In this document: in pieces, positions 40,958 through 47,735 of the stretch
How the letters are laid out: each line of letters opens with the position of its first letter
How positions within the stretch are numbered: the stretch's first letter is position 1
NCBI RefSeq assembly: GCF_001187435.1
Contig: NZ_LFXA01000001.1
Coordinates: 1-64,000 of the forward strand
Direction: 5' to 3'
Length of the DNA stretch: 64,000 nucleotides
Source of the DNA: Streptomyces caatingaensis
Lineage (GTDB): Bacteria > Actinomycetota > Actinomycetes > Streptomycetales > Streptomycetaceae
Made by a program: the position numbers and the translations under genes
The notes under the pieces: model-generated
The model's input: the letters and a program-made list of their open reading frames with translations, nothing else
The model's database searches: none
What the model was told of the DNA's origin: nothing

Positions 40958-41644
40958 CTACGCCTGCGGGCGGATGAGGGCGAGCAGCCTGAGCACGTGC
41001 CCGGCCTCGGCGAGTTGGCCGTCCCGTTCGGGCGCAGGGAGCAGCCAGAACGCCCCCGGGCCCTCCCGACGCCCCGGATGGGGCGTGCAGAGGTACCGGA
41101 GGTGATCATGTACCCCGACCGACGTGGTGCCGGATACGCGCCATGCCCGAGCCGTGCCCGGTTGCACGAGGACCGTGTAGAGGTCCCGGCGGCGGGAGAC
41201 AACGACACCGTGACCGATGCCGACACGACGGAACGCCATCTCCACCGCGTCGTCGGTTCTGATGCCGGTGACGGCGGCCTCGACGATGCCGCTGGGCAGG
41301 TTGATGGCGTCGAAGCGATGCCCGATCTCGATGGCCGGTGTCTGACCCAGCGCCCATGCCTCGTGGACGAGTCGGGGGTGCACGACGCGGGAGACGAGCC
41401 ACAGGGCGCCGGGGTGGCGTTGGGTGGGGTGGACGACGGGCGTCATGGGCGTACCTCGGAGGCGTTGTACATGCGGTGGGCCGACTGGAGCCGGCTGCGC
41501 TTCGGCGACTGTCCTCGCGGACCGACCGGGACGTCGTCGCTGCAGGCGCAAGATCTCCCATAGAAGACGCAGTGCGACCCGGTACAGCGACTCATGCGGC
41601 ATGCGGTCATGGGCAACCCGCCGCACCGTTTGGCCGGGGCTCAT
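40958..41644 (-). CDS. Hypothetical island protein (possible prim-pol-like fragment)
   Basis: A 228-residue protein of unknown function. The ATG at 41644 overlaps the stop of the upstream gene (TGATG) and has GGAGG 6 bases ahead, so coupled translation is likely; an in-frame ATG at 41446 would give only the 162-residue C-terminal part. That part (GHRFDAINLP, AFRRVGIGHGVVV, AWRVSGTTSVGVHDHLRYL, GAFWLLPAPER) has the layout of small bifunctional primase/polymerase-like proteins of Streptomyces integrative elements. This is a resemblance only; no catalytic motif can be assigned. Confidence 0.6.
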   Translation of the reverse strand: MSPGQTVRRVAHDRMPHESLYRVALRLLWEILRLQRRRPGRSARTVAEAQPAPVGPPHVQRLRGTPMTPVVHPTQRHPGALWLVSRVVHPRLVHEAWALGQTPAIEIGHRFDAINLPSGIVEAAVTGIRTDDAVEMAFRRVGIGHGVVVSRRRDLYTVLVQPGTARAWRVSGTTSVGVHDHLRYLCTPHPGRREGPGAFWLLPAPERDGQLAEAGHVLRLLALIRPQA

Positions 41645-41841
41645 CAGCGCCTCCGGGTATGCGGGTGCTGCCGCAGCTCGACGTTGCAGTCGGTGGCCTG
41701 CGAGAAGTCGCCGGTCCGCCGAGCCTCGACGCGCTGCCGTGCCAGCGCTCCGCAGACATCGCATCCGGGCGCGGGCTCGGGATCGTCCGTCAGCGCGGTC
41801 GCGGAAATATGGACGGGGACGGGTTCGTGCACGGTGGTCAT
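41644..41841 (-). CDS. Small conserved Cys-containing protein of the island
   Basis: A 65-residue protein (start MTTVHEPVPV, GGAGG 7 bases upstream). The C-terminal half reads GCDVCGALARQRVEARRTGDFSQATDCNVELRQHPH in two parts: a C-x2-C pair and a later Cys near two His. I recall the same pattern from many Streptomyces integrative elements, next to GntR regulators. A bound zinc is plausible. Function is unknown. It is first in a coupled pair with the 228-residue protein. Confidence 0.75.
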   Translation of the reverse strand: MTTVHEPVPVHISATALTDDPEPAPGCDVCGALARQRVEARRTGDFSQATDCNVELRQHPHTRRR

Positions 41842-42031
41842 CCCATGACCTCCAGCGCTTCCACACACAGGGCGATGCGCCCTACAGAGGACGGGACGGC
41901 CCGCAGTAGCGCGTGCTGACAGGTAGTTTGGAGCACTGTCATCAACCTCCATCTGGTTGGTGGCCACGCCCCCGGACGGCTCGCATCCGTCGCGGGGGTC
42001 TTCTCGTGCAGCCTGACTCTACCGCACTTAG

Positions 42032-42047
42032 TACGTCTTAGAACGTA
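42032..42047. promoter_or_regulatory. Palindromic operator TACGT-N6-ACGTA upstream of the GntR gene
   Basis: A perfect inverted repeat in the AT-rich stretch between the divergent 65-residue-protein gene and the GntR gene, with a further ACGT at 42053-42056. Its position over both putative promoters suggests that GntR controls itself and the divergent pair, as KorSA does in pSAM2-type elements. Inferred from position and symmetry only. Confidence 0.5.
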
Positions 42048-42103
42048 TTATCACGTGCCTACTTGACCTATGCTGGCCCGGCCTGACCTTTTACGCTCCA
42101 CCT

Positions 42104-42388
42104 ATGATCGAGATCGATCGGGAGAGCATCACCCCGATGTATGTGCAGCTGGCGTCCGTCCTGCGTGAACGCATCCGACGCGGGGAAATCCCGGTTGGCC
42201 GCCGCATCCCCTCCCAGCACGAACTGGAACTGGAGACCGGTGGCGCGGTCAGCCGCCGAACGATCAAGTCCGCTATCGGCGCGCTCGAAGCCGAGGGCAT
42301 CGTTCGGGGTGTCCAGGGCAAGGGCGTGTTCGTCATCGCAAAGCCTGACGCGGCGACTCCGTCCGAAGGGCCAGGGTCCGCCGACTGA
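42104..42388 (+). CDS. GntR-family transcriptional regulator, small
   Basis: A 94-residue protein that is almost only a GntR winged helix: PMYVQLASVLRERIRRGEIP, IPSQHELELETGGAVSRRTIKSAIGALEAEGIV and the wing GVQGKGVFV. It lacks the effector domain of larger GntR proteins, like KorSA-type regulators of Streptomyces integrative plasmids. No ribosome site is visible before the ATG, so translation may be leaderless or the start may differ. A palindrome lies 57 bases upstream. Confidence 0.88.
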   Translation: MIEIDRESITPMYVQLASVLRERIRRGEIPVGRRIPSQHELELETGGAVSRRTIKSAIGALEAEGIVRGVQGKGVFVIAKPDAATPSEGPGSAD

Positions 42389-42417
42389 GTCTTGCGCGGT
42401 CCTGGACGCGTCCTTCG

Positions 42418-43098
42418 TCAGCTCTGGCGGGCGGGACGGCCGATCCGTTCTTCCCGCGCCTCGGCTCGTACGACCAACGTCCCTTCCCGCTCACCGTGCG
42501 GCGGATCGATGATCTCTGTCGTGATGTTCGCGAAGCGGGCTGACTCCAGCAAAGCGGCCCACTTACAGGGGGAATGGTCCCAACGCGACACCGCACGTGC
42601 TTCTCGAAGGGGCTCCCCTGGCTGCGGATCGGGCCGTGGCGGCTTGTGCGAGAACACGAAAGCCCCGCCTGCGGTCAGGCTCTGTCGCACCAGCGGCAGG
42701 AGCGTCGTCGGGTCTATGAACCAGACGGGCCCGAAGATCGACAGGACCACGTCGAAGCTGTCGGGGTGAGCGGCCAAGAACTCCGTCGCTTCTGCGGTCC
42801 GGAAGGAGAGGCCGGGAAGGTGGCCCCACCGGGCCGCCGCCTTTTCGCGCTGAGTTGGAGCGATATCGATGCCGACACATTGGGCGCCAAGTGTCGAGAG
42901 GTGAGCAAGGTTGCAGCCGGTACCGCATCCGAGTTCCAGCACGCGACGCCCATGGATCTCGCCGATCACCGACTCGTCGGGGCCGTGGTCGGCGTACTGA
43001 GTCCAGTTCAACCACGTAGTAGCCCCGGCCGCGTTGTGGGTCCTGCGTGGCGTCCGGCCAGCCGCGTATCGTTCCCACGCTGCGGTGACTGCTTCCAT
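42418..43098 (-). CDS. Class I SAM-dependent methyltransferase
   Basis: A 226-residue cytosolic methyltransferase. Motif I is VLELGCGTGCNLAHL, followed by VGIDIAPTQ (end of strand 2) and FDVVLSIFGPVWF (motif post-II); GGAFVFSHKPPR matches strand 5. The first 45 residues (AWERYAAGRT, TTWLNWTQYADHG) resemble small-molecule methyltransferases found with XRE regulators in Streptomyces. Substrate is unknown. It is last of the minus-strand set 43983-42418, 66 bases after the Cys/His-rich gene. Confidence 0.88.
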   Translation of the reverse strand: MEAVTAAWERYAAGRTPRRTHNAAGATTWLNWTQYADHGPDESVIGEIHGRRVLELGCGTGCNLAHLSTLGAQCVGIDIAPTQREKAAARWGHLPGLSFRTAEATEFLAAHPDSFDVVLSIFGPVWFIDPTTLLPLVRQSLTAGGAFVFSHKPPRPDPQPGEPLREARAVSRWDHSPCKWAALLESARFANITTEIIDPPHGEREGTLVVRAEAREERIGRPARQS

Positions 43099-43164
43099 GC
43101 CGCTCCTTCCACGCGTGACGGCTCCCCCGAGTTGGGGGAGCCGTCCGTCTGACGAACCTCGCTG

Positions 43165-43614
43165 TTACTTCCCGCCGACAGGGCTGTCAGTGCACCCGGC
43201 GTGACACTGGGAACAGTCGGCTTCATCGGCGTTCCACAGGTCGTGGTTGACGGCGAACCCGGCTGCCTTGATCGCTCGGACGGTCTCCCCCAGAGAGGGA
43301 GCCTCGCCGCCCTTTTGTTGGGGGAGGTGCGGGACGTGGTGGATGTAGTGTCCGGCGACCGCGTTGCAGAACGCCGTGTAGTTGATGCTGTCGAGCACGA
43401 ACGAGTGAACGCCGAAGTCCACGCGCGGGGCCGGGCCCATGTGGACGTCCGACCGTTCGGTGGACGTGACCAGGTAGGCGATCGTCTGGCCGAAGGTGCG
43501 TTCCGCCGTTTCGTGGTCCATGCCGTGGTCACGCATGATCAGCTGTACCTCACCCTCCCAGACTTCGGGGATGACGCAGGTGCGAGGATCCCTGAGCCGT
43601 ACGGCTGTTGCCAC
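43165..43614 (-). CDS. Conserved Cys/His-rich protein (GRDP/DUF1399-like)
   Basis: A 149-residue protein. A helical N-terminus (VWEGEVQLIMRDHGMDHETAE) is followed by VDFGVHSFVLDSINYTAFCNAVAGHYIHHVP, which resembles the core of glycine-rich-domain (GRDP) proteins with its His/Asp/Cys/His pattern. The tail DCSQCHAGCTDS has three close cysteines and a His. Metal binding is likely. I recall homologues from Streptomyces beside XRE regulators and methyltransferases; no function is established that I know of. Confidence 0.7.
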   Translation of the reverse strand: MATAVRLRDPRTCVIPEVWEGEVQLIMRDHGMDHETAERTFGQTIAYLVTSTERSDVHMGPAPRVDFGVHSFVLDSINYTAFCNAVAGHYIHHVPHLPQQKGGEAPSLGETVRAIKAAGFAVNHDLWNADEADCSQCHAGCTDSPVGGK

Positions 43615-43651
43615 CGTGTTCCCTTTCTCTTGATGGAGTGGACAGCCTGGG

Positions 43652-43840
43652 CTATCCGCGGGGGTGGTGCGTTGGAGCCCGGCAGTGCCGGCGGCGGTGG
43701 CCCGTGACGTGTTCCCAGGGCTGGCGCCGCTTCGCCGACTCCGCGTAGACCAGGGCGTCGATCAGCTTGCGGGCGGTGGGCAGCGGCACGGTCCCCAGGT
43801 ACAGCGACGGCTCGCCGGAGAGGGAGGCGCGGCCCGTCAT
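43652..43840 (-). CDS. Small hypothetical protein, coupled to its upstream neighbour
   Basis: A 62-residue protein starting MTGRASLSGEPSLYLG, with a helix LPTARKLIDALVYAESAKRR and a basic His/Arg-rich tail. Its ATG overlaps the stop of the 48-residue ORF by 4 bases (ATGA), evidence that both are translated. Function is unknown. Confidence 0.6.
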   Translation of the reverse strand: MTGRASLSGEPSLYLGTVPLPTARKLIDALVYAESAKRRQPWEHVTGHRRRHCRAPTHHPRG

Positions 43841-43983
43841 CTGGGCCACGAGTCCCGCTCTCCGACGTTGATGCCCATCTCCGCCAGCACCCGCGTGAGC
43901 ATGAACGCGGTGTCGTCGGCCTTCCTCTTGCCCGCCATGAAGGCGTCGGCTTGCTGCGCGACCGCTTCGGTTTCCGTGGTCAT
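43837..43983 (-). CDS. Small 48-residue hypothetical protein
   Basis: Starts MTTETEAVAQQADAFMAGKR and ends VGERDSWPR; two predicted helices, no signal peptide, no Cys. It is the first gene of the minus-strand set and lies 164 bases from the divergent XRE regulator, so it is the likeliest direct target of that regulator. It could be a small regulatory or precursor peptide; nothing in the sequence decides this. Confidence 0.55.
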   Translation of the reverse strand: MTTETEAVAQQADAFMAGKRKADDTAFMLTRVLAEMGINVGERDSWPR

Positions 43984-44147
43984 GGTGAGGATTGCTCCCA
44001 CTCTGCTGTCTGCCTGGCCGTGTCACTCAGTCAACCCCCATACACACGGGGGAACTTGCACAGCGTTTGCACAACGGGTGTGCGGTCAGGCGCGCAGCCT
44101 GTGAGCATGGACGACAGGACCTGCATCCGCGAGGAAGACATGAGCCC

Positions 44148-45326
44148 ATGAGCACTGATCTGGCCCCCGGCGCGAACCTGGCGGTCCTCCGGAAGGCACG
44201 CGGCCTGTCGCAGGCCCGGCTGGCCGGAAAGGCGAACGTCTCTGTCTCCCTGCTGTCCAGGATCGAGGTGGGAGACCGGGCCCTCACACCTGCGACTGCC
44301 GCCGCTCTGGCCGAAGCTCTGGGGCTGTCCATGGCCGAAGTGCAGGGCAAGGTCACCGTGGAACACGACTCGGAAGCGCATCTGTCGGCGCTGCGGTCGG
44401 CCATCAGGAACTACGACCTACCCGGAAAGCAGAAGGTCAGGAAAGGAGAGATCAGCTCCGCCCTGGAGGCCGCTGGGCAACTCCGGGACGACGTAGAGGT
44501 GACCCGTCCCATGGCCATGCTGCCGAAGCTGCTCAGGGACGCCACGGCGTTCGCGTACACCGCGAACACGGCGGAAGCCTGGGCGGCGCTCACGGACGCC
44601 TATGGCACCGCCTATTGGCTGGCCGCACGGCACAGGTGGATGGACATGGCAGAGCTGGCCGTGACTCGTCAGCGGTGGGCTGTCGAGCAGCGGCACAACC
44701 CGCTGAGCGAGGCCATCGCGGCGCGAGACAGGGCCGGGGCGTACCTGAACGGCGGTGACTTCGAAGGCGGGCTGACCATCGTCGACCGCGCCATCGGTGC
44801 GGCTCAGAGGAGCCTGTCAGGGCAGGAACGCGCCTTCGCGGTCGGCCTGCTCAACCTTCGCGGCATGACCTTGGCGGGTCGGCTCAGGGGCAAGGAGGAA
44901 GGCAAGCGGCAAGCGGAGCGGCACATCGCGTCCGCCGCCGAAGCCGCTGAATGGTTCAGTCAGGACTGGAACCGCCACCACATGATCTTCGGCCCCCAGA
45001 ACATGGCCACACACGTACTCGCCACCCGGCTGGACCTGGGCAAGCCCCGTGAGGCACTGAGCGCGGCAGAGAACATTGACGCCGTGCTGGACGGGCTGCC
45101 GCCCACTCGCATCGCCCCGACGCGGATCAACATGGCGCGGGCTCAGCTCGACATCGGCGACCGGGACGGGGCCCTGGAGAACCTGACCACCGCTTGGGGC
45201 GTGGCACCGCACATGGCGCGCATCCATCCGATGGGGCGGGAGGTCTTCCGAGTGCTGTCGTCCCTTCACCGCCGGAGCAACCCTCAACTCCTCAAGCTGT
45301 CGAAGCTGTCGGGAATCGCGGTCTGA
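44148..45326 (+). CDS. XRE-family regulator with TPR-like C-terminal domain
   Basis: A 392-residue regulator. Residues 8-60 are a helix-turn-helix (LAVLRKARGLSQARLAGKANVS, LLSRIEVGDRALTPATAAAL). The rest is helical with repeat-like units (AAEAAEWF, AENIDAVLDGLPP, ARAQLDIGDRDGALENLTTAW), matching the TPR domains of Streptomyces XRE proteins, which may sense peptides or proteins. The ATG at 44148 has GAGGAAG upstream; the open frame extends further 5' without family features. It is divergent from the small-ORF and methyltransferase set. Confidence 0.88.
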   Translation: MSTDLAPGANLAVLRKARGLSQARLAGKANVSVSLLSRIEVGDRALTPATAAALAEALGLSMAEVQGKVTVEHDSEAHLSALRSAIRNYDLPGKQKVRKGEISSALEAAGQLRDDVEVTRPMAMLPKLLRDATAFAYTANTAEAWAALTDAYGTAYWLAARHRWMDMAELAVTRQRWAVEQRHNPLSEAIAARDRAGAYLNGGDFEGGLTIVDRAIGAAQRSLSGQERAFAVGLLNLRGMTLAGRLRGKEEGKRQAERHIASAAEAAEWFSQDWNRHHMIFGPQNMATHVLATRLDLGKPREALSAAENIDAVLDGLPPTRIAPTRINMARAQLDIGDRDGALENLTTAWGVAPHMARIHPMGREVFRVLSSLHRRSNPQLLKLSKLSGIAV

Positions 45327-45329
45327 CGA

Positions 45330-45440
45330 GGGCCACCGAATCTCCGCCCTGAGGTCGAAGTCCTTCGCAACCTGACCGATCGAGCGGCCACCACGCCGGC
45401 ACAGCTCCACGTCTCAGCTTGAACCCATGGGCGAATACGA
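45330..45440 (-). pseudogene. IS3-type OrfA transposase relic
   Basis: A short stretch on the minus strand reads VELCRRGGRSIGQVAKDFDL, which matches the helix-turn-helix of Streptomyces IS3 OrfA proteins (FKLEAVELCRRGDRSIGQVAKDFDL-type). The preceding FKL lies in a different frame and the following helix is lost, so only about 35 codons remain. It shows that an insertion sequence once lay in the island. Confidence 0.55.
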
Positions 45441-45479
45441 GCGACGCGGACGCAGCTTCTTGTCGGCCGTGCTCTCCAT

Positions 45480-45522
45480 GACGGACATCCGGGGCCATAG
45501 CCTCTGGCCTCGGATGTCCGTC
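45480..45522. terminator. Hairpin between convergent XRE and membrane-protein genes
   Basis: An 18-base inverted repeat with one mismatch (45480-45497 and 45505-45522) and a 7-base loop, placed 22 bases after the stop of the minus-strand membrane gene and 153 bases after the XRE gene. Likely a bidirectional terminator. Confidence 0.55.
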
Positions 45523-45544
45523 AAACCGAATCAAGCCCAGGACA

Positions 45545-46273
45545 CTACGGCTTCACGCCGAAGCCCTGCCCATTTATGGAGCGCTTTGACCTCGACCGAA
45601 CCCCATGCCAGACCAGAAAGATAAGGACGGCCACCGCCACGAGTCGGGTGACATTCCAGGTGGCGGCGGCAACTGCCCCCTGCGAAGAGGATTCCACGTT
45701 GAGCCGCATTGATGTCTCAATGATAGCCACCAGCGGAATCGACGCCCGAAAGAGGACTCCACGAAGTTCAGGGTTCCGTCCCAGATGTCCGGCCACTCCC
45801 AGGAGCAGACCAAGAACTATAGCTGCCGCACACCAGAACAGCATTTTTGACAGGAACCCAGCCCAATAGATATGAGTCCCCTGCGAAGGGTCATCCAAGT
45901 TTACCCATTCTCGGAATTCCCCTTGAGCCAGTTTGGTCACATAGTAGGCAATCACACCTGCAGCCAGGGCGGCAGGAGCCAACACAGCAGACTTGATCCT
46001 GGATTTACACGCAAGGCCGACGCAGAAAGCCAAGGCCGCCCAAGACCATCCTGCCGCCAAGACGAGGTGCAGGACGTGAATTACTGGCGCATCAACCGTT
46101 CCAAGGAGCGGAGCGAAAATCCCGAGCGCCACGCCGGCGATCAGCGCGATCGCGGGGGCCAGAACAAAGGAGCGTAAAGGGGACACGAGATTCGAATGAG
46201 TCCTTTTCGGTAGCGAGCTATCCACGACCCTGCCGCCAAGCGAGACTTGAGAGTCTACCGGAGGCAGCGACAT
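45545..46273 (-). CDS. Polytopic membrane protein, possible bacteriocin immunity
   Basis: A 242-residue membrane protein with about six hydrophobic segments: FVLAPAIALIAGVALGIFA, VIHVLHLVLAAGWSWAALAF, SAVLAPAALAAGVIAYYV, a pair near 130-165 (MLFWCAAAIVLGLLLG) and a last one near 205-225. I recognise no family with certainty. Codon use is less GC-biased than the core genes. It follows the lactococcin-972-like gene in the same direction after 168 bases; that position invites an immunity or export role, which is inference only. Confidence 0.7.
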   Translation of the reverse strand: MSLPPVDSQVSLGGRVVDSSLPKRTHSNLVSPLRSFVLAPAIALIAGVALGIFAPLLGTVDAPVIHVLHLVLAAGWSWAALAFCVGLACKSRIKSAVLAPAALAAGVIAYYVTKLAQGEFREWVNLDDPSQGTHIYWAGFLSKMLFWCAAAIVLGLLLGVAGHLGRNPELRGVLFRASIPLVAIIETSMRLNVESSSQGAVAAATWNVTRLVAVAVLIFLVWHGVRSRSKRSINGQGFGVKP

Positions 46274-46441
46274 TTAACCACTACTTACCCGCCCTTAGAG
46301 CTAAGACAACGGGCCACAAAGCCCACTCGCCCATGTGCGATATTCCTGGCCGAAGTTTGCACTGTTGAGGTGCGGTATCACGCGCGCTGACATTGGAAGC
46401 CCGGACCGGCATTCGGGCATGGCATTCAGATCATCCGGATG

Positions 46442-46849
46442 CTAGCCAGTGACGCCCCAGTACGCGTGACACGTATACGCGGCACCGGCCGTCTTGCTGG
46501 CCCTGGCCGTCTCGCCGGCTTTCGCACCGACCTTCAAGCTGCCGCCGCCTATCTCTACGGTCGCGTTGTGCAGCTTCGAGCCATGGTAGTAGTACGAGTA
46601 GCACCGCTTGCCACCGGGCGTCAGTTCGGTGCCATATTCCCAGGTGCCACCGCCGACGTTCTTGCTGGCCATCGGGGCCGCCAACTTGGCGTTCGGGTCG
46701 ACCTTGATCTCGACCATGCCCCACTCGGTGACGTTGCCCAACTCCTTGGGCGGACGAGGGGTTGCGCCGCTGGCGGGCGAAACCAGAACGCCAGCAGCCA
46801 CGGCCGTGCTCGCGGCGACAACAACCAAGGATCTACCGAAAAGCTTCAT
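46442..46849 (-). CDS. Lactococcin-972-family bacteriocin-like secreted peptide
   Basis: A 135-residue exported protein. A signal peptide (about 1-29, SPASGA) is followed by a short linker and the lactococcin 972 pattern: GGTWEYGTEL, then YSYYYHGSKLHNATVEIG, then a Thr/Ala/Lys-rich segment ending YTCHAYWG. In lactococcin 972 the corresponding parts are G-T-W, SNYHHGSKTHSATV and an aromatic end; that bacteriocin binds lipid II and blocks septum formation. Two Cys residues here are an addition. GGAGGGA precedes the ATG. Whether it kills is unknown; Streptomyces carry many members with no proven activity. Confidence 0.78.
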   Translation of the reverse strand: MKLFGRSLVVVAASTAVAAGVLVSPASGATPRPPKELGNVTEWGMVEIKVDPNAKLAAPMASKNVGGGTWEYGTELTPGGKRCYSYYYHGSKLHNATVEIGGGSLKVGAKAGETARASKTAGAAYTCHAYWGVTG

Positions 46850-47194
46850 GAGCGTTACATCCCTCCGTTGAAGTTCCCAATGCGTGGGCTCACGGAGGAA
46901 GATCCTGGCTGATGCAGACCTGTATTGTGAAGTTAATTTCAGAACTCTGTCCGAAAAACATCCCTAGATGCAGGGTGCCATTAGTTCATTTATGAGGTAT
47001 CACCCACTCCACTTCATTGGAAAATGTCCGAATTTTTCGGACTGCCGAGCATCCTCTTCTCCGAGGCAGTCAGCATCCTTCTGCCCTGTTGCGGCCTCGT
47101 GTGACCGCTGGAGTGCTGTCTGCACGCCGGGAAACAGCAGGCTGTTGACGGTGCATACCTTGATCCGGCGGATCTCACCGCGGCCTTGCCCGTG
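46850..47194. other. AT-rich upstream region of the bacteriocin-like gene
   Basis: No gene is supported. The stretch is clearly AT-rich for this genome and should hold the promoter of the bacteriocin-like gene. It contains the inverted repeat GTCCGAA-TTT-TTCGGAC (47027-47043) and a further GTCCGAAAAA at about 46949, which might be regulator sites or remains of an insertion-sequence end. Confidence 0.35.
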
Positions 47195-47333
47195 TTCACA
47201 GGTCCGTTCCTGCGGATGTGGTGAGCGCCACGTCCCGGAAAAGTAGGTGGCGTGGTCGCACTGGGTGTGCGACACATCGCTGGTCACCACAGCACCGTCG
47301 AGGTCGGTGCTGTCCAGCAGCAGTTCGGCCGGG
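47195..47333 (-). pseudogene. ISAs1/DDE-type transposase relic at the right junction
   Basis: On the minus strand the codons read RPAELLLDSTDLDGAVVTSD followed by VSHTQCDHATYFSG, matching the conserved D-x-G-x-V-V-T-x-D-A-x-H-T-Q block of ISAs1-family (H-repeat) transposases. Frame is lost soon after. The relic ends exactly where the 320-base copy of the acyl-CoA dehydrogenase gene begins, sharing CGATCG with it, so the junction may have formed by recombination at that microhomology. Confidence 0.6.
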
Positions 47334-47653
47334 CGATCGGCGACTTCCAGGGCGTCCAGTTCATGCTCGCCGACATGGCGATGAAGCTGGAGGCGGCCCG
47401 GCAGCTGACCTACGCGGCCGCCGCCAAGTCCGAGCGCACCGACGGCGACCTGACCTTCTTCGGCGCCGCCGCCAAGTGCTACGCCTCCGACGCCGCCATG
47501 GAGATCACCACCGACGCGGTCCAGCTGCTCGGCGGCTACGGCTACACGCGCGACTACCCGCTGGAGCGGATGATGCGCGACGCGAAGATCACCCAGATCT
47601 ACGAGGGCACCAACCAGGTGCAGCGCATCGTCATGGCGCGCAACCTGCCGTAG
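47334..47653 (+). pseudogene. 3' fragment of acyl-CoA dehydrogenase, right copy of the direct repeat
   Basis: Codons 280-385 of the gene at 39737 are repeated here, including the catalytic EGTNQV loop and the TAG stop. One silent difference is seen (C47419 for G40660). Only an accidental start (GTG at 47252) could make a 133-residue fragment lacking the FAD-binding half, so it is non-functional. This copy is joined to the native downstream DNA, and so is probably the original 3' end. Confidence 0.93.
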
Positions 47654-47693
47654 GACCCCCTCCCGCCGGGACGGCGCCGGGCGCACACCGCGG

Positions 47694-47735
47694 GCGGCCA
47701 GGATAAGGAGGCCGACCCCTCCCTATCCTGGCCGC
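47694..47735. promoter_or_regulatory. Long palindrome abutting the OsmC start codon
   Basis: GCGGCCAGGATA-A-GGAGG and CCCTCC-C-TATCCTGGCCGC form an inverted repeat of about 18 pairs with one mismatch; the right arm ends at the base before the ATG. The AAGGAGG in the left arm is too far (24 bases) from the ATG to serve as a normal ribosome site. This may be an operator for a redox regulator, possibly over a promoter giving a leaderless mRNA. Confidence 0.5.

Larger units (their letters stand above)
40895..47333. mobile_element. Genomic island inserted at the 3' end of the acyl-CoA dehydrogenase gene
   Basis: About 6.4 kb between the direct repeats. It is visibly more AT-rich and carries small accessory genes: two regulators (GntR, XRE), a methyltransferase, Cys-rich small proteins, a membrane protein, a bacteriocin-like peptide and two transposase relics. 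The uninterrupted order would be acyl-CoA dehydrogenase followed by the OsmC gene at 47736. No integrase, relaxase, replication protein or tRNA is present, so it is either a decayed integrative element or DNA that entered by a single crossover in the shared 320 bases. Confidence 0.75.

Noticed and set aside
45427..45624. A 65-codon plus-strand ORF between the XRE and membrane genes
   Set aside because: It spans the terminator hairpin and the end of the opposite gene and has no ribosome site or recognisable similarity.
40895..47333. An integrase or tRNA attachment site for the island
   Set aside because: I looked on both strands for recombinase motifs (R-H-R-Y, serine resolvase start) and for a tRNA cloverleaf at either end and found none.
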